A DNA stretch of 64,000 nucleotides from Saccharomonospora xinjiangensis XJ-54 (GCF_000258175.1 NZ_JH636049.1:210982-274981), one strand, 5' to 3'; shown: positions 17,247 through 25,644, counted from the first letter of the stretch. The notes: generated by a model from the letters alone, not told the origin. Program-made: numbers and translations.

Positions 17247-19371
17247 ATGCGCCAGGCTGCTCACGACCCAGTTGACCCGGAGATTCACGTCGAGCGCGAC
17301 TACATGGACTTCTGTCGCGCGGAGCTGGCACGCATGCGCGAGGAGGTCAGCACTGCGCTCGCGACGGGAGCCGGCGAGGGTGAGGCCGTCGTGGACAAGT
17401 ACTTCAACCACGCGTTACGCCAATTTCGCACCCGGATGGTCGAGGAACTGGCCGAACTCGACGGCGCCCTTGTTCTTCGGGCGCCTCGACTACGCGCCGG
17501 GCGAGATCTACGGCAGCCGTGACGGGCGGGTCCACGAGCGTCGTTCACGCACGCGCGCGCCGGACAGCGACCGCGCCTACCTGGGCCGTCGTGGTGTCCG
17601 CGACGAGGAAGGCGAGCCCATGGTCATCGACTGGCGGGCGGAGCTGGCACGCGCCTTCTACGAAGCAAGCCACGAGAACACGATGGGAGTCAGGATTCGC
17701 CGCCGCTACGGCTTCGACGGCGACGGTGTGTTGACCGCTTACGAAGACGAGCCCCTCAGCAGTCAGGCCACGTCCCGCACCGGGGGTGGCCTTCTGGCCT
17801 CGGAGATCGAGCGTCCGCGCACAGGTCCGATGCGCGACATCGTCGCCACGATCCAGCCCGAGCAGATGAGGCTGGTGCGTGCTCCGCTGGAACACACGCT
17901 GTGCGTCCAAGGCGCGCCGGGCACAGGCAAAACCGCGGTGGGCCTGCACCGGCTGGCCTATCTCCTCTACAGCAAGCGGGAACGGCTACGGAAGGAAGGC
18001 GGAGTGGCCGTCATCGGACCCAACCGTTCCTTTCTGTCCTACATCCGCGATGTCCTGCCCGCTCTCGGCGAGGTGAAGGTCGCCCAGATCACCATTGACG
18101 AACTCACCGGCTCTGGTGTCGCCGCCGAGCGCGTTGACGATCCGCCGACGGCCCGGGTCAAGGGCGACGCCCGGATGGCCGAGGTCATCCGCCGCCACCT
18201 GTGGTCACGGATCCGGCCGCCCCAGGAGACAGTGGAGGTCCAACACCAACACCGCACGTGGCGCCTTTCCCCCGAGGAGATCGCCGAGGAACTCGACGCC
18301 GTGCTGACACGCGGGCCCGACTACGGCGCCGGTCGCGAGTTGCTGGCCCAGCGGCTGGCGCATCTCGTGTTGCGACGCATGGAACGTGCCGGGAACTCAA
18401 CCACCACCCTGCATCAGCTCTGTCGCCACAGGGGGGTCGCCCGCGCCGTCCGCCAGATGTGGCCCGCGGTCGATGCCGCCCGCCTTGTTTTCGACCTCCT
18501 CACCGACCGAACCCACCTGGCACACGCGGCGGACGGGGTCCTCTCCCCCGACGAACAGCACGCCATCCTGCTCACACCTCGTCCGCGGAGCGTGAAGGCG
18601 ATGACCTGGAGCAGCCTCGACTTGGCGTTGCTCGACGAAGCCGCAGCGCTGATCGAGCGCCCCGCGAAGCTCGGCCACGTCGTCATCGACGAAGCCCAGG
18701 ACCTCAGCCCCATGCACCTTCGGGCTCTCGCCCGCCGTGTGGTCGGGTCGTGCACCGTCCTCGGCGACCTGGCGCAGGCCACGAGCCCGTCCGCCGTCGA
18801 GAACTGGTCTGCGGTCCTCACCCACCTCGAGCGGCCGGACGGGCAGATCGAGGAACTCACCCACGGATACCGCGTGCCGGCACAGGTGATCGACTTCGCC
18901 GCTCGGCTCCTCCCGCACATTGCCCCGGAACTTCAGGGGCCCGCGTCGCTGCGCCACTCCCCCGGCGCCCTCCGCATCACCCGCACCACAACGGGTGAGG
19001 CGATCGCGGCGACCATTACGGCCTGCGCCACCGCGCTGGGCGGCGAAGGTTCGGTCGGGCTCATCGCCGCCGACGCCGACATCGCGCAGCTCGGTCGAGC
19101 GCTGTCCGCGAGCGGGCTCGGGCACACCCTCCTGGGCAGCGACGGAACGGATCTCCGCGCGCAACGGCTGACCCTCACCCCGGTCAGTCTCGCCAAGGGG
19201 CTCGAATTCGACACCGTCATCGTCGCCGAACCGGCTCGCATCGCCGACGCCGAACATCGCGGGCTCCAGCGCCTCTACGTCGCCCTGACCCGGGCCGTCA
19301 GCGCCCTGCACATCGTTCACGCGACACCCCTGCCGGAACCGCTGGCACACGAACCCGCGATGGTCTCCTGA
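17247..19371 (+). pseudogene. helR: HelR-type RNA polymerase recycling ATPase, one-base frameshift
   Basis: HelR/HelD-family SF1 motors remove stalled or rifamycin-bound RNA polymerase from DNA. The first 75 codons (MRQAAHDPVDPEIHVERDYM through AELDGAL) are in one frame and the rest (FFGRLDYAPGEIYGS onward) in another. One surplus base at about 17466-17475 separates them; 2125 bp minus one gives exactly 708 codons. The remainder is intact: YLGRRGVRDEEGEPMVIDWR, Walker A QGAPGTGKTAVGLHR, motif II HVVIDEAQDLSPMH, VLGDLAQATSPS, LAKGLEFDTVIV and RLYVALTRAVSAL. One residue is unusual: DWRAE where most relatives have DWRAP. Either the gene has just been inactivated or the base is a sequencing error. 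The start has GGAGAAGAGG upstream and faces the TetR gene. Confidence 0.8.
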
Positions 19372-19471
19372 CAGGGTTGCGCGGTCGCGGCCGCGTGGCG
19401 GCGACCGAGTCGGCCTGCATCGCCTCGCCCGCGATGTGGCGTGCTGATCCCTGCCCGGCACGCACCGCCAC

Positions 19472-20866
19472 CTACGGCATATGCCCGAGCTCACCCTCGA
19501 CGACGGTGACGGTGATCGGCGGGCGGCCCCACAGGCCGAGCAGCTCGTTCGCGACCTCCACAACGGACAGTGGGTGGTGCTCGCCGCGCACCTCGACGGC
19601 CGCGGCCAGGAGGCTGCGCGGCACGGCGCCCGCGTCGAGCAGAACACGCCAGTCCTGCGGTGCGAGTTCCAGAAACTCCAGTCGGGTCAGCTCGGCGATC
19701 TCCAACGGGTCTGCGAGTGTGCCGGGGTAGGCGGTCAACGTGCGCAGGCGCGGCAGGCCGACGGCAGGGGCGAGGCTGAGCGGTTTGCCTTCCCACACCC
19801 CGATGGACAGCACCTCCAACCCCGGGTGGGCGGCCGCCTCGACACTGCTCACGCCACGGATGTTGACGCGGGCCACAGGCGACGGCTGCCTGCCGTCACG
19901 ATCACGTCGCGTCTCGCGGCGCCGCTTCAGCACCAGGTCGGTGAGCGAGCCGGCGATGAGGTCGGCGCCGATGTTCTGTTCGTGGTCGAGCATGATGATC
20001 TGCCCGAGGTGCCCGCGCGGCCCCGGTGTCAGGTCGATCGCGATCCGGTCGCCGCCGCCGTTGTCGCCGAAGACGATCCAGCCGGGTGAGCCGACCAGCC
20101 CCTGCACCGCGGCATCAGGCGGGGTGGCGACCGCCTCCAGTGCCGCGAACCTCCACGAACGCGGCCGCCTCGCCGCCTCGGCGAGGTAGATCTCGTCGAG
20201 AGGTAGCAGTTCGCACCCGACCGCCGCGGCGACCCGATCCATCCCCTCGACATCGCCGCGCCAGTCCGCCCACCGCCCCCGCACCACCCGGTAGAGCGCC
20301 CTCAACTCCTCGGGCAACGCGACACCGAGGCGTGCTTCCGTCGCGGCGATCTCCGCGTCGGTGGCACCGATGCTGCCGGGCAGCGCCGCGCGGAGTGTCC
20401 GCTCCAGCAATTCCGCATCGGCCGACGAGGCGGATTTCACCCCCGGTGCAGGATCGGGAAGGCGCCGCCACGGCTCGGCGACGGCGTCCTCGACAAGCAG
20501 GAGTGAACCCGGAAACGCGCTGCCGATACCCGACTCCACAGCGGCGCCGCGTTCGACCACGTGCAGCGCGATCCCCCCGGCCGAGGACGTCTCCGCCACG
20601 AACGAGATGTCCTCGACCCCAGCCTCGGCAAGCGCATCCCGCACCCGCGCGACGGCGTCGAACTCCTCCCGCATGTCCTCGGCTTGAACCGCCCGCCCCG
20701 GCCGAGGTCGCGGTCGCCGCACGGGCACACTCCACCCGTGAAAGCCGATGTGTCCCGACACGTGGGCGCCGGGCGCTGCCAGACGCTCCGCGTCGGACTC
20801 CCACAACAACCGCAGCAACGGCTTCCAGGTCGTGAACTCGTGCAACGACGACAACGGTCCTCCCAT
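19472..20866 (-). CDS. SMI1/KNR4 (SUKH) family protein
   Basis: A 464-aa cytosolic protein. An N-terminal domain of about 170 residues (HEFTTWKPLLRLLWESDAER) precedes a SUKH/SMI1-KNR4 fold marked by IAATEARLGVALPEELRALY and WIVFGDNGGGDRIAIDL. A C-terminal leucine-rich segment (LEVLSIGVWEGKPLSL, LPRLRTLTAYPGTL, LTRLEFLELAP) looks like a few leucine-rich-repeat turns. SUKH proteins often act as immunity proteins for polymorphic or contact toxins. With ESX-type genes on both sides, that role is possible but unproven. The ATG at 20866 is chosen because GGAG lies just upstream and longer frames run into poor sequence. Confidence 0.75.
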   Translation of the reverse strand: MGGPLSSLHEFTTWKPLLRLLWESDAERLAAPGAHVSGHIGFHGWSVPVRRPRPRPGRAVQAEDMREEFDAVARVRDALAEAGVEDISFVAETSSAGGIALHVVERGAAVESGIGSAFPGSLLLVEDAVAEPWRRLPDPAPGVKSASSADAELLERTLRAALPGSIGATDAEIAATEARLGVALPEELRALYRVVRGRWADWRGDVEGMDRVAAAVGCELLPLDEIYLAEAARRPRSWRFAALEAVATPPDAAVQGLVGSPGWIVFGDNGGGDRIAIDLTPGPRGHLGQIIMLDHEQNIGADLIAGSLTDLVLKRRRETRRDRDGRQPSPVARVNIRGVSSVEAAAHPGLEVLSIGVWEGKPLSLAPAVGLPRLRTLTAYPGTLADPLEIAELTRLEFLELAPQDWRVLLDAGAVPRSLLAAAVEVRGEHHPLSVVEVANELLGLWGRPPITVTVVEGELGHMP

Positions 20867-21092
20867 GGTCTCCGGCCGTGCTGGTGCGAGTGCGGGTGGC
20901 GGCCTGTGGCGCTGTCCCGCACACCGGCTGCGCACACCGTACGGGGCACCTCCGACAACAACGTATGCCGCAGTCGGCTGCCGTTCCACGAAGCAGGGCG
21001 GTGGGGTGCTCGACGGTCTCTGTGCACCGAAGTTGGGATGCGTGACGACGGTCGTGGCCGACGATTCCCGGCGCGAGCTCAGTGAACCTTTC

Positions 21093-21629
21093 TCAGGTCC
21101 GGTCGAAGTCGCAATACATCACGTGCAGGCCGACGCGGCCTTGCGTCGGGTGCGCGAAGGCTCCCGGCACGGTGCCGACCACCTGGAACCCGAGCCGTTC
21201 GTAGACGCCGACGGCGGCCGTGTTGGTCTCGACCACCGCGTTGAACTGCATCCCGGCGTAACCCCGCTGCCTCGCCCAGTCCAGCGCGTACCGGCACAAC
21301 GCGGTGCCCACACCCCTGCCACGTGCGTGCGGAGCGACCATGAAACTGGCTGTCGAAACGTGGGAGCCAGGACCGGGACGGTTGGTTCCCATCTTCGCCG
21401 TTCCGACCACCCTGCCGCTGTCCACCGCGACCACGGTCCGGCCAGGAGGATCTTCGATCCACATCTCGCGCGCCGCCTCGGCCGTCATCTCCGGGTCGTA
21501 GGGGAACGTCTCCCGCGCACGCACGATCTCATTCATGAACGACCACACCTGCGGCCAGTCGCCGTCCTCGATCGGCCGGATCAGCGGACTCAGAGCGGGT
21601 TCTCCGTCATCTCGCACGAGAGACACCAT
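21093..21629 (-). CDS. GNAT-family N-acetyltransferase
   Basis: A 178-aa acetyl-CoA dependent N-acyltransferase of the MnaT/phosphinothricin-acetyltransferase type. Beta-strand 4 and motif A read VSTASFMVAPHARGRGVGTA, with the RGRGVG pyrophosphate loop; FNAVVETNTAAVGVYERLGF is motif B. Likely substrates are amino acids or small amines. It stands alone between the SMI1 gene and cassette 2, with no partner gene. Substrate assignment is not possible from sequence alone. Confidence 0.85.
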   Translation of the reverse strand: MVSLVRDDGEPALSPLIRPIEDGDWPQVWSFMNEIVRARETFPYDPEMTAEAAREMWIEDPPGRTVVAVDSGRVVGTAKMGTNRPGPGSHVSTASFMVAPHARGRGVGTALCRYALDWARQRGYAGMQFNAVVETNTAAVGVYERLGFQVVGTVPGAFAHPTQGRVGLHVMYCDFDRT

Positions 21630-21896
21630 TCCTTCGCATCGTTGCCGGACCGACCACGCGGGCAGGGCTTACAGAACCACGCCGTGCACGATGCGGCAAC
21701 GCCATTACGCGGCGTCCGGGCAGAGCGCAGCGGCAACGCGAGGGTCGGCATTCCTGGCCGTTTGTCCGCATTGCGAGCCGGGTAGGAGGACCGGCGAGCA
21801 GGCGTGACGGGGAGCGAAGAGCCGACCTCGACGCTCTGCGACGCCGCTGCACACCCGATCTTCGCCGACCATGTGTCCGGCAGACCTGGACCGGGC

Positions 21897-22535
21897 TCAA
21901 CTCCCCGACTTCAGGGTTTCGATGACGTCGGCGGCAACCTCATCGGCCACGCGACAAGCCTTCTCAGGATTCTCGTAGAAGGAAACCGCGGAAACACCGA
22001 AAGTCATGTCATCGGCAATTCCTACCACGAGTTCGCAATCCCCTCGATCGCGGGCGTCACTAACCCCCAGGTAAACAGCCGGATAGCTCGAGATCGAAGT
22101 CTCCTCCCACAGCTCGTATCGACCTTGGTCACGCGCCATCTCGTGCCCACGCAAGCCACCAAGCCCACGTTCCTTGTTTCCTGAATTGATATTGACACCG
22201 ATACCACCCTCGTCCTCCCCGGACCAATCGCACGAGGGGCCGAATTCCGCCGAAACCTTGTGATCCTCGGGGAGCCTTGGTGTGGCCTCACTCGGCGAGG
22301 TCCCCAGTTTCGCGAGCATCTCCGGAGAAACGAGCTCACACGGCCTCGACAGATACGGACTGATGTCCAGCGGCTCACTAACCTTACGCTCGGGAGCCTT
22401 ACCTGCCACCGACGTAGTTGTATCGTCCACCGCAGGCTGAGCCACGCCTTCCGTGCCTGCCGAACAGGAAGCGCCAAAGAGGACAACGGCAACCATAGAG
22501 AAAATTCGAAAAAACCTAAAGCGATAATCACACAT
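21897..22535 (-). CDS. DUF3558 lipoprotein, cassette 2
   Basis: A 212-aa paralogue of the lipoprotein at 14890-15525, matching along the whole mature domain (PYLSRPCELVSPEML, LGGLRGHEMARDQGRYELWE, GIADDMTFGVSAVSFYENPE). The signal (FSMVAVVLFGASC) ends in the same SCSAG lipobox. The ATG at 22535 has GGAGGAG upstream and overlaps the stop of the ESX-type gene by 8 bp, exactly as in cassette 1. The DNA is also similar, especially in the 3' third. The two copies therefore arose by duplication and both keep an intact frame, which argues that both are in use. Confidence 0.85.
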   Translation of the reverse strand: MCDYRFRFFRIFSMVAVVLFGASCSAGTEGVAQPAVDDTTTSVAGKAPERKVSEPLDISPYLSRPCELVSPEMLAKLGTSPSEATPRLPEDHKVSAEFGPSCDWSGEDEGGIGVNINSGNKERGLGGLRGHEMARDQGRYELWEETSISSYPAVYLGVSDARDRGDCELVVGIADDMTFGVSAVSFYENPEKACRVADEVAADVIETLKSGS

Positions 22536-22986
22536 CGGATACTCCTCCAAAGGAATCGGCACTATCGCCATCCACATTGGATATAGACTTCTTGGCGGCT
22601 TCCAATTTAGCCACAAATTCTTTAACATAGTCACGCATAGCGTCGTTAAATTCCGCAAGAGAATCCATTCCCTCATGTAATGCGTTCATGAATTCCACGG
22701 AGGGCTGATCATTCGAAGGAGCATGGATTCCTTGCCGCGCTGGAGCAAGAAGAGTTTTGTCCGCCTCAAGTTCTTCGGCCAGCGCCTTCCAGTCCGCGAT
22801 GACGGCGTCGATCTCCTCCTCGTCGAAGGACCACGACCCGCCGTTCCCTTCACCGAGTCGCGCTGCCGCCGACATTCCCAGCTTGGCCATACCGGCGGGG
22901 CCGCCCAGCACCGAGCCAACCGCATCGGTGGCGCTGACGCCGTTGGTCAGCTCGTCAGAAAGCGCCTCGTACCAGTTCTCTGTCAT
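22528..22986 (-). CDS. ESX-type small helical protein, cassette 2
   Basis: A 152-aa paralogue of 15518-15982. Shared blocks are ENWYEALSDELTNGVSATDA, VGSVLGGPAGMAKLG, GNGGSWSFDEEEIDAVIADW and DYVKEFVAKLEAAKKSIS. The central part after WKALAEELEADK differs most, as would be expected for a recognition or cargo region. The ATG at 22986 has GGGGAGG seven bases upstream and fixes the start of the paralogue. It heads a two-gene unit with the lipoprotein. Type VII secretion is likely by size and helical pattern but is not proven. Confidence 0.7.
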   Translation of the reverse strand: MTENWYEALSDELTNGVSATDAVGSVLGGPAGMAKLGMSAAARLGEGNGGSWSFDEEEIDAVIADWKALAEELEADKTLLAPARQGIHAPSNDQPSVEFMNALHEGMDSLAEFNDAMRDYVKEFVAKLEAAKKSISNVDGDSADSFGGVSDV

Positions 22987-23024
22987 CGAGATCCTCCCCA
23001 GCAACATCCCCTGAAACGCCTACG

Positions 23025-23053
23025 AGGGTAGCCAACGAGCCACACTGGGTCAG
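23025..23053 (-). promoter_or_regulatory. SigA-type promoter of cassette 2
   Basis: On the minus strand, CTGACC (23053-23048), a 17-bp spacer and TACCCT (23030-23025), about 39 bp before the ATG at 22986. It matches the promoter of cassette 1 in both boxes, in spacing and in the intervening CCAGTGTG and GTTGGCTAC. Confidence 0.65.
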
Positions 23054-23194
23054 CACCCTCCGGTGACACGCCGGTCGGGTCTCCTGCCAGCCATGCGCGC
23101 GCCACGACTCCCTCCAAGCCCGGATCGGCAATCGGGCAACGTCTGCCACGTCGGCCGCCCCTGAGGTCGTCACCAGCAGCCGGGAGAACGGTGT

Positions 23195-24388
23195 TCACAT
23201 GACGTCGGGGTTGTGCTGTCGTGCCAGGACCCAGACGTAATACCACTTGTTGGCACGCAGCGTTCGGACACTGTTCTCCGTCGCGGCGTGGATGATGCCC
23301 CAGAGACCACCGCTTGCTCCCACAGCGGCGACCGCCACCTCCATCGCAGGCCCGTACACGGCGACGAGAACAGCTCCGACTGAGCCGATCGTGGCACCGG
23401 AGATCGCCACGGCGCGTCTTCTTCTCACCTTCATCATCTCGGATTGAACGGCCCTGATCTCTTCCTTGATCTGTAATCCGTGCCTGACCAGTTCCCGCTC
23501 CGACTGAACGGCGTCCAACGCGTCGTCCAGATCGTTGAAGGTCGTACGGAGAAAATCGCGGAACGCCACGTACGAGGTGAACTCCTGCGTGGTGATGTCG
23601 CTGAAATCGCGGAGACCGACGCCATCGACGAACGGTAGATCGACGGTCAGGACAGGCCGCACAAGACGGCTTTTCAACGGGTTGGCACCTGAAGCGTCCA
23701 CCGCCACCCGATCCTTGATGAGGTAATCGACCCCTGGATAGCGCCGGTGGGAAGTCAAATGCCGCATCCCGAGCTGGTGTTCCGGCCGCACCGTGCCCGA
23801 AGCGTACCCGGTCGCGTAACAGGGCAGATACCACGCGAGTCCCGCCTTGAGCAACGGCTCGGCATTCACGATCCACGTGCCCAGGTCCGCCAGATCGGGG
23901 CAGTACATGCCGTACCACTTCTCCGTGACCTTGACGGTGCTGGACAGCTCGGCCGCGTTTCGGCCGTAATCGAAAAGCACCCCGTCCGCGTTGCACGTTG
24001 CGTCGAAGAGGTCATGCCGGTCTCGCTCACTGAACCGCGACACCGTGAGGTCATGCTGCAGGCCGAGGCGATGAAACTGTCCTGAATCGGTGTGCGACAG
24101 AAGGAGGGTGTCCGATATCAGTGTGGCGCGTTTGGTGATGGTGTCGAATTCGTCCCCGGTGTCGCCGGTCGCCAGGGCGACAGTGAACCGTTCGGTTTTC
24201 AGTTTGCGCTCGTCAGCCACCGCGGCCTTCCGGCGACTCCACAACGTCCGGCCGTACTCCATCGCCACTTGTTCCGGAGAGAGGCGATGCACGTTTCCGG
24301 ACCTGAAGAACCGCCGCATGCGCTTGGCGACGGCATCGTTCTGCACAGGCTGGCGGCGACCGAACATCGCCCCAGCATAAAGAGCCAT
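23195..24388 (-). CDS. Uncharacterised protein with two C-terminal membrane segments
   Basis: A 397-aa protein I cannot assign. A basic, polar N-terminal domain (ALATGDTGDEFDTITKRATL, RFSERDRHDLFDATCNADGV) is followed by a Tyr/Trp-rich middle (VTEKWYGMYCPDLADLGTWI). A charged helix (LDAVQSERELVRHGLQIKEE), likely a coiled coil, comes next. Two adjacent hydrophobic segments (AISGATIGSVGAVLVAVYG and MEVAVAAVGASGGLWGIIHA) and a short tail end the protein. This suggests a hairpin anchor with the bulk in the cytosol. Starts at 24388 (MALYAG) and 24367 (MFGRRQ) are both possible. It overlaps the run-on end of the HMA gene on the same strand, so the upstream border is uncertain. Confidence 0.6.
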   Translation of the reverse strand: MALYAGAMFGRRQPVQNDAVAKRMRRFFRSGNVHRLSPEQVAMEYGRTLWSRRKAAVADERKLKTERFTVALATGDTGDEFDTITKRATLISDTLLLSHTDSGQFHRLGLQHDLTVSRFSERDRHDLFDATCNADGVLFDYGRNAAELSSTVKVTEKWYGMYCPDLADLGTWIVNAEPLLKAGLAWYLPCYATGYASGTVRPEHQLGMRHLTSHRRYPGVDYLIKDRVAVDASGANPLKSRLVRPVLTVDLPFVDGVGLRDFSDITTQEFTSYVAFRDFLRTTFNDLDDALDAVQSERELVRHGLQIKEEIRAVQSEMMKVRRRRAVAISGATIGSVGAVLVAVYGPAMEVAVAAVGASGGLWGIIHAATENSVRTLRANKWYYVWVLARQHNPDVM

Positions 24389-24711
24389 CGGGAATCCGGC
24401 CCAGCATTCGGACGATTCCTCGACCCGGCCCGCGTCGAGGACGACGATCTCGTCAACCGCGCAGAGGCCACACACGGTGCGCGGTGGCCCTTCTTCCAAG
24501 CCGCCGGTGCCACGAGTTCATATCCGGCTCGTTCCACGGCCGCACGGACGTCGGACACGTCGAGTGCGCGCTCGCTGATCACCGTGACGGCGTCGCCCGC
24601 GACATCCACGGACACGGTGACGACCGCGTCCAGCCGGAGTAGTTCCTCGGTCACGAAGGTCTCGCAGTGTCCGCATGCCATGCCGAGCACGCTGTAAATC
24701 CGCTCCGTCAC
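24199..24711 (-). CDS. HMA-domain metal chaperone with abnormal run-on tail
   Basis: The first 70 residues form a complete heavy-metal-associated domain: YSVLGMACGHCETFVTEELL with the CxxC metal ligand at residues 13 and 16, then VSVDVAGDAVTVI and VRAAVERAGYELVAP. Such proteins bind Cu(I) and pass it to P-type ATPases. After residue about 75 the frame continues for roughly 95 residues of low-complexity Ser/Arg-rich sequence that overlaps the next gene by about 190 bp, so the native stop has probably been lost by mutation or rearrangement. The GTG at 24711 has GGGGGTGA six bases upstream. It resembles the two small HMA genes at 29001 and 31030. Confidence 0.65.
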   Translation of the reverse strand: MTERIYSVLGMACGHCETFVTEELLRLDAVVTVSVDVAGDAVTVISERALDVSDVRAAVERAGYELVAPAAWKKGHRAPCVASARLTRSSSSTRAGSRNRPNAGPDSRWLFMLGRCSVAASLCRTMPSPSACGGSSGPETCIASLRNKWRWSTAGRCGVAGRPRWLTSAN

Positions 24712-24800
24712 GACGTCACCCCCGATTCCCCATGCCCTCTAGCCTGCCGGCGTTCCATCCTGGTCAGCATGTCCGCCCTGCGCATCCTGCCGTCGGCGGC

Positions 24801-25061
24801 GTTGCGATCCTCATCGGCCCCGAAGGGCCGATGCCACCCGAGATCCCGATGACCCGCCCGTCGTTGTCGCGGATGTTGCGATCCTCATCGGCCCCGGAGG
24901 GCCGATGCCACACCTGATCGGCCGGTGCTACCCGCCGGCCTTGCGTAGGTGTTGCGATCCTCATCGGCCCCGGAGGGCCGATGCCACCGGCGCCCGCTCA
25001 TGCCGCCACCCCCGCGACCTGGGTGTTGCGATCCTCATCGGCCCCGGAGGGCCGATGCCAC
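24801..25061 (-). CRISPR. Orphan CRISPR array, four repeats and three spacers
   Basis: Four 37-nt repeats at 24801-24837, 24875-24911, 24951-24987 and 25025-25061 are separated by unique spacers of 37, 39 and 37 nt. The repeat core is a hairpin, CATCGGCCC, loop CGGA, GGGCCGATG. Three repeats are identical; the one at 24801 has a single change (CGAA for CGGA). Read on the minus strand the repeat ends AGGATCGCAAC, like other repeats ending in TTGAAAC or TTGCAAC, and the altered repeat is then the distal one, where decay is usual. Repeat and spacer lengths exclude type I-E and fit other type I or type III systems. No effector genes lie in the window. Confidence 0.92.
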
Positions 25062-25188
25062 CCTGCTTGAGCAGGCGTTCTTCTCCCCTGGACGGCCAAT
25101 TGTCACCTTGTCGTGATCGACATTCCGGGGAAACGCTTCGGAACCCCTCGGCGTGTCGCCCCACGCTTGGCGCTCCGAAGACCTGCTC
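25062..25188 (-). promoter_or_regulatory. Probable CRISPR leader
   Basis: 127 bp between the cas2-like stop codon and the first repeat in the inferred direction of transcription. Length and position fit a leader. I see no strong -10 box. The assignment rests on the orientation of the array and of the cas2 remnant. Confidence 0.45.
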
Positions 25189-25344
25189 CTAGTAAATCAA
25201 AGGCGTGTCGTGCGGTGCGGGCGGCGAATGGCCAAGGTGTTGCGCGGTGCTGAATGTGCCGCGGTGAAGGTGGTAGACCCGGATACTGTCGCGCTCGGGA
25301 TAGATGATGTCGAGGAGCCAGTGACGCATCACTCGCCATTCCAC
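25189..25344 (-). pseudogene. cas2: C-terminal remnant of cas2
   Basis: A 51-codon minus-strand frame ends in TAG at 25191-25189. It reads LLDIIYPERDSIRVYHLHRG, then TFSTAQHLGHSPPAPHDTPL and IY at the end. The order I-x-P-x-x-D-S-I-R-V-Y-x-L, a short variable part and a closing PLIY/PLII matches the end of Cas2, the integration subunit of CRISPR adaptation. It lies 127 bp upstream of the array and in the same inferred direction, the normal cas2-leader-array order. The catalytic N-terminal half is absent, and upstream sequence instead belongs to an HTH-regulator fragment on the opposite strand. The fragment is too short for a functional protein. Confidence 0.6.
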
Positions 25345-25549
25345 TTCGCTGCACCTCGTCGCCCCGATGCTGCTCGACAGCGACGCCGGACGGCTGTCCC
25401 TGCTCTACGCCGTCACGGTGTTCGGGTCACCGCGCGACGTCACTCTCGACGAGATCGCCATCGAGACCTTCTTCCCCGCCGACGACGCCACTCGCGCGGT
25501 GCTCGCCCCCCTCGCGTCGGCGGACGACACCGAACCCGCCCTCGCCTGA
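25325..25549 (+). pseudogene. C-terminal fragment of HTH regulator (MmyB-like ligand domain)
   Basis: An open frame following a TGA at 25322-25324 gives STSLHLVAPMLLDSDAGRLS, then LLYAVTVFGSPRDVTLDEIA and IETFFPADDATRAVL before a TGA. This resembles the end of the MmyB-like ligand-binding domain found behind XRE-type HTH domains in actinomycetes. The HTH and most of the ligand domain are missing. Its 5' limit coincides with the truncated 5' end of the cas2 remnant on the other strand, so this is probably a deletion or recombination junction. Confidence 0.4.
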
Positions 25550-25587
25550 CCGCCGCCAGGGCCGCGGGTGGTCCACCCCGAACGACC

Positions 25588-25624
25588 GGCGGCCCACGAC
25601 AGGCTTGAGCTGTCGTGGGCCGCC
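25588..25624 (-). terminator. Hairpin terminator after copA
   Basis: A perfect 15-bp inverted repeat (GGCGGCCCACGACAG, 7-nt loop, CTGTCGTGGGCCGCC) starts 21 bp beyond the copA stop. There is no T tract, as is common for actinobacterial terminators. It may also serve transcription arriving from the opposite side. Confidence 0.7.
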
Positions 25625-25644
25625 GTGGTCGGCTCCGGCCGCCG

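Noticed and set aside
24801..25061. The hairpin repeats as REP-like or terminator repeats.
   Set aside because: Their spacing is uniform and the inserts are unique and equal in length, which is characteristic of CRISPR.
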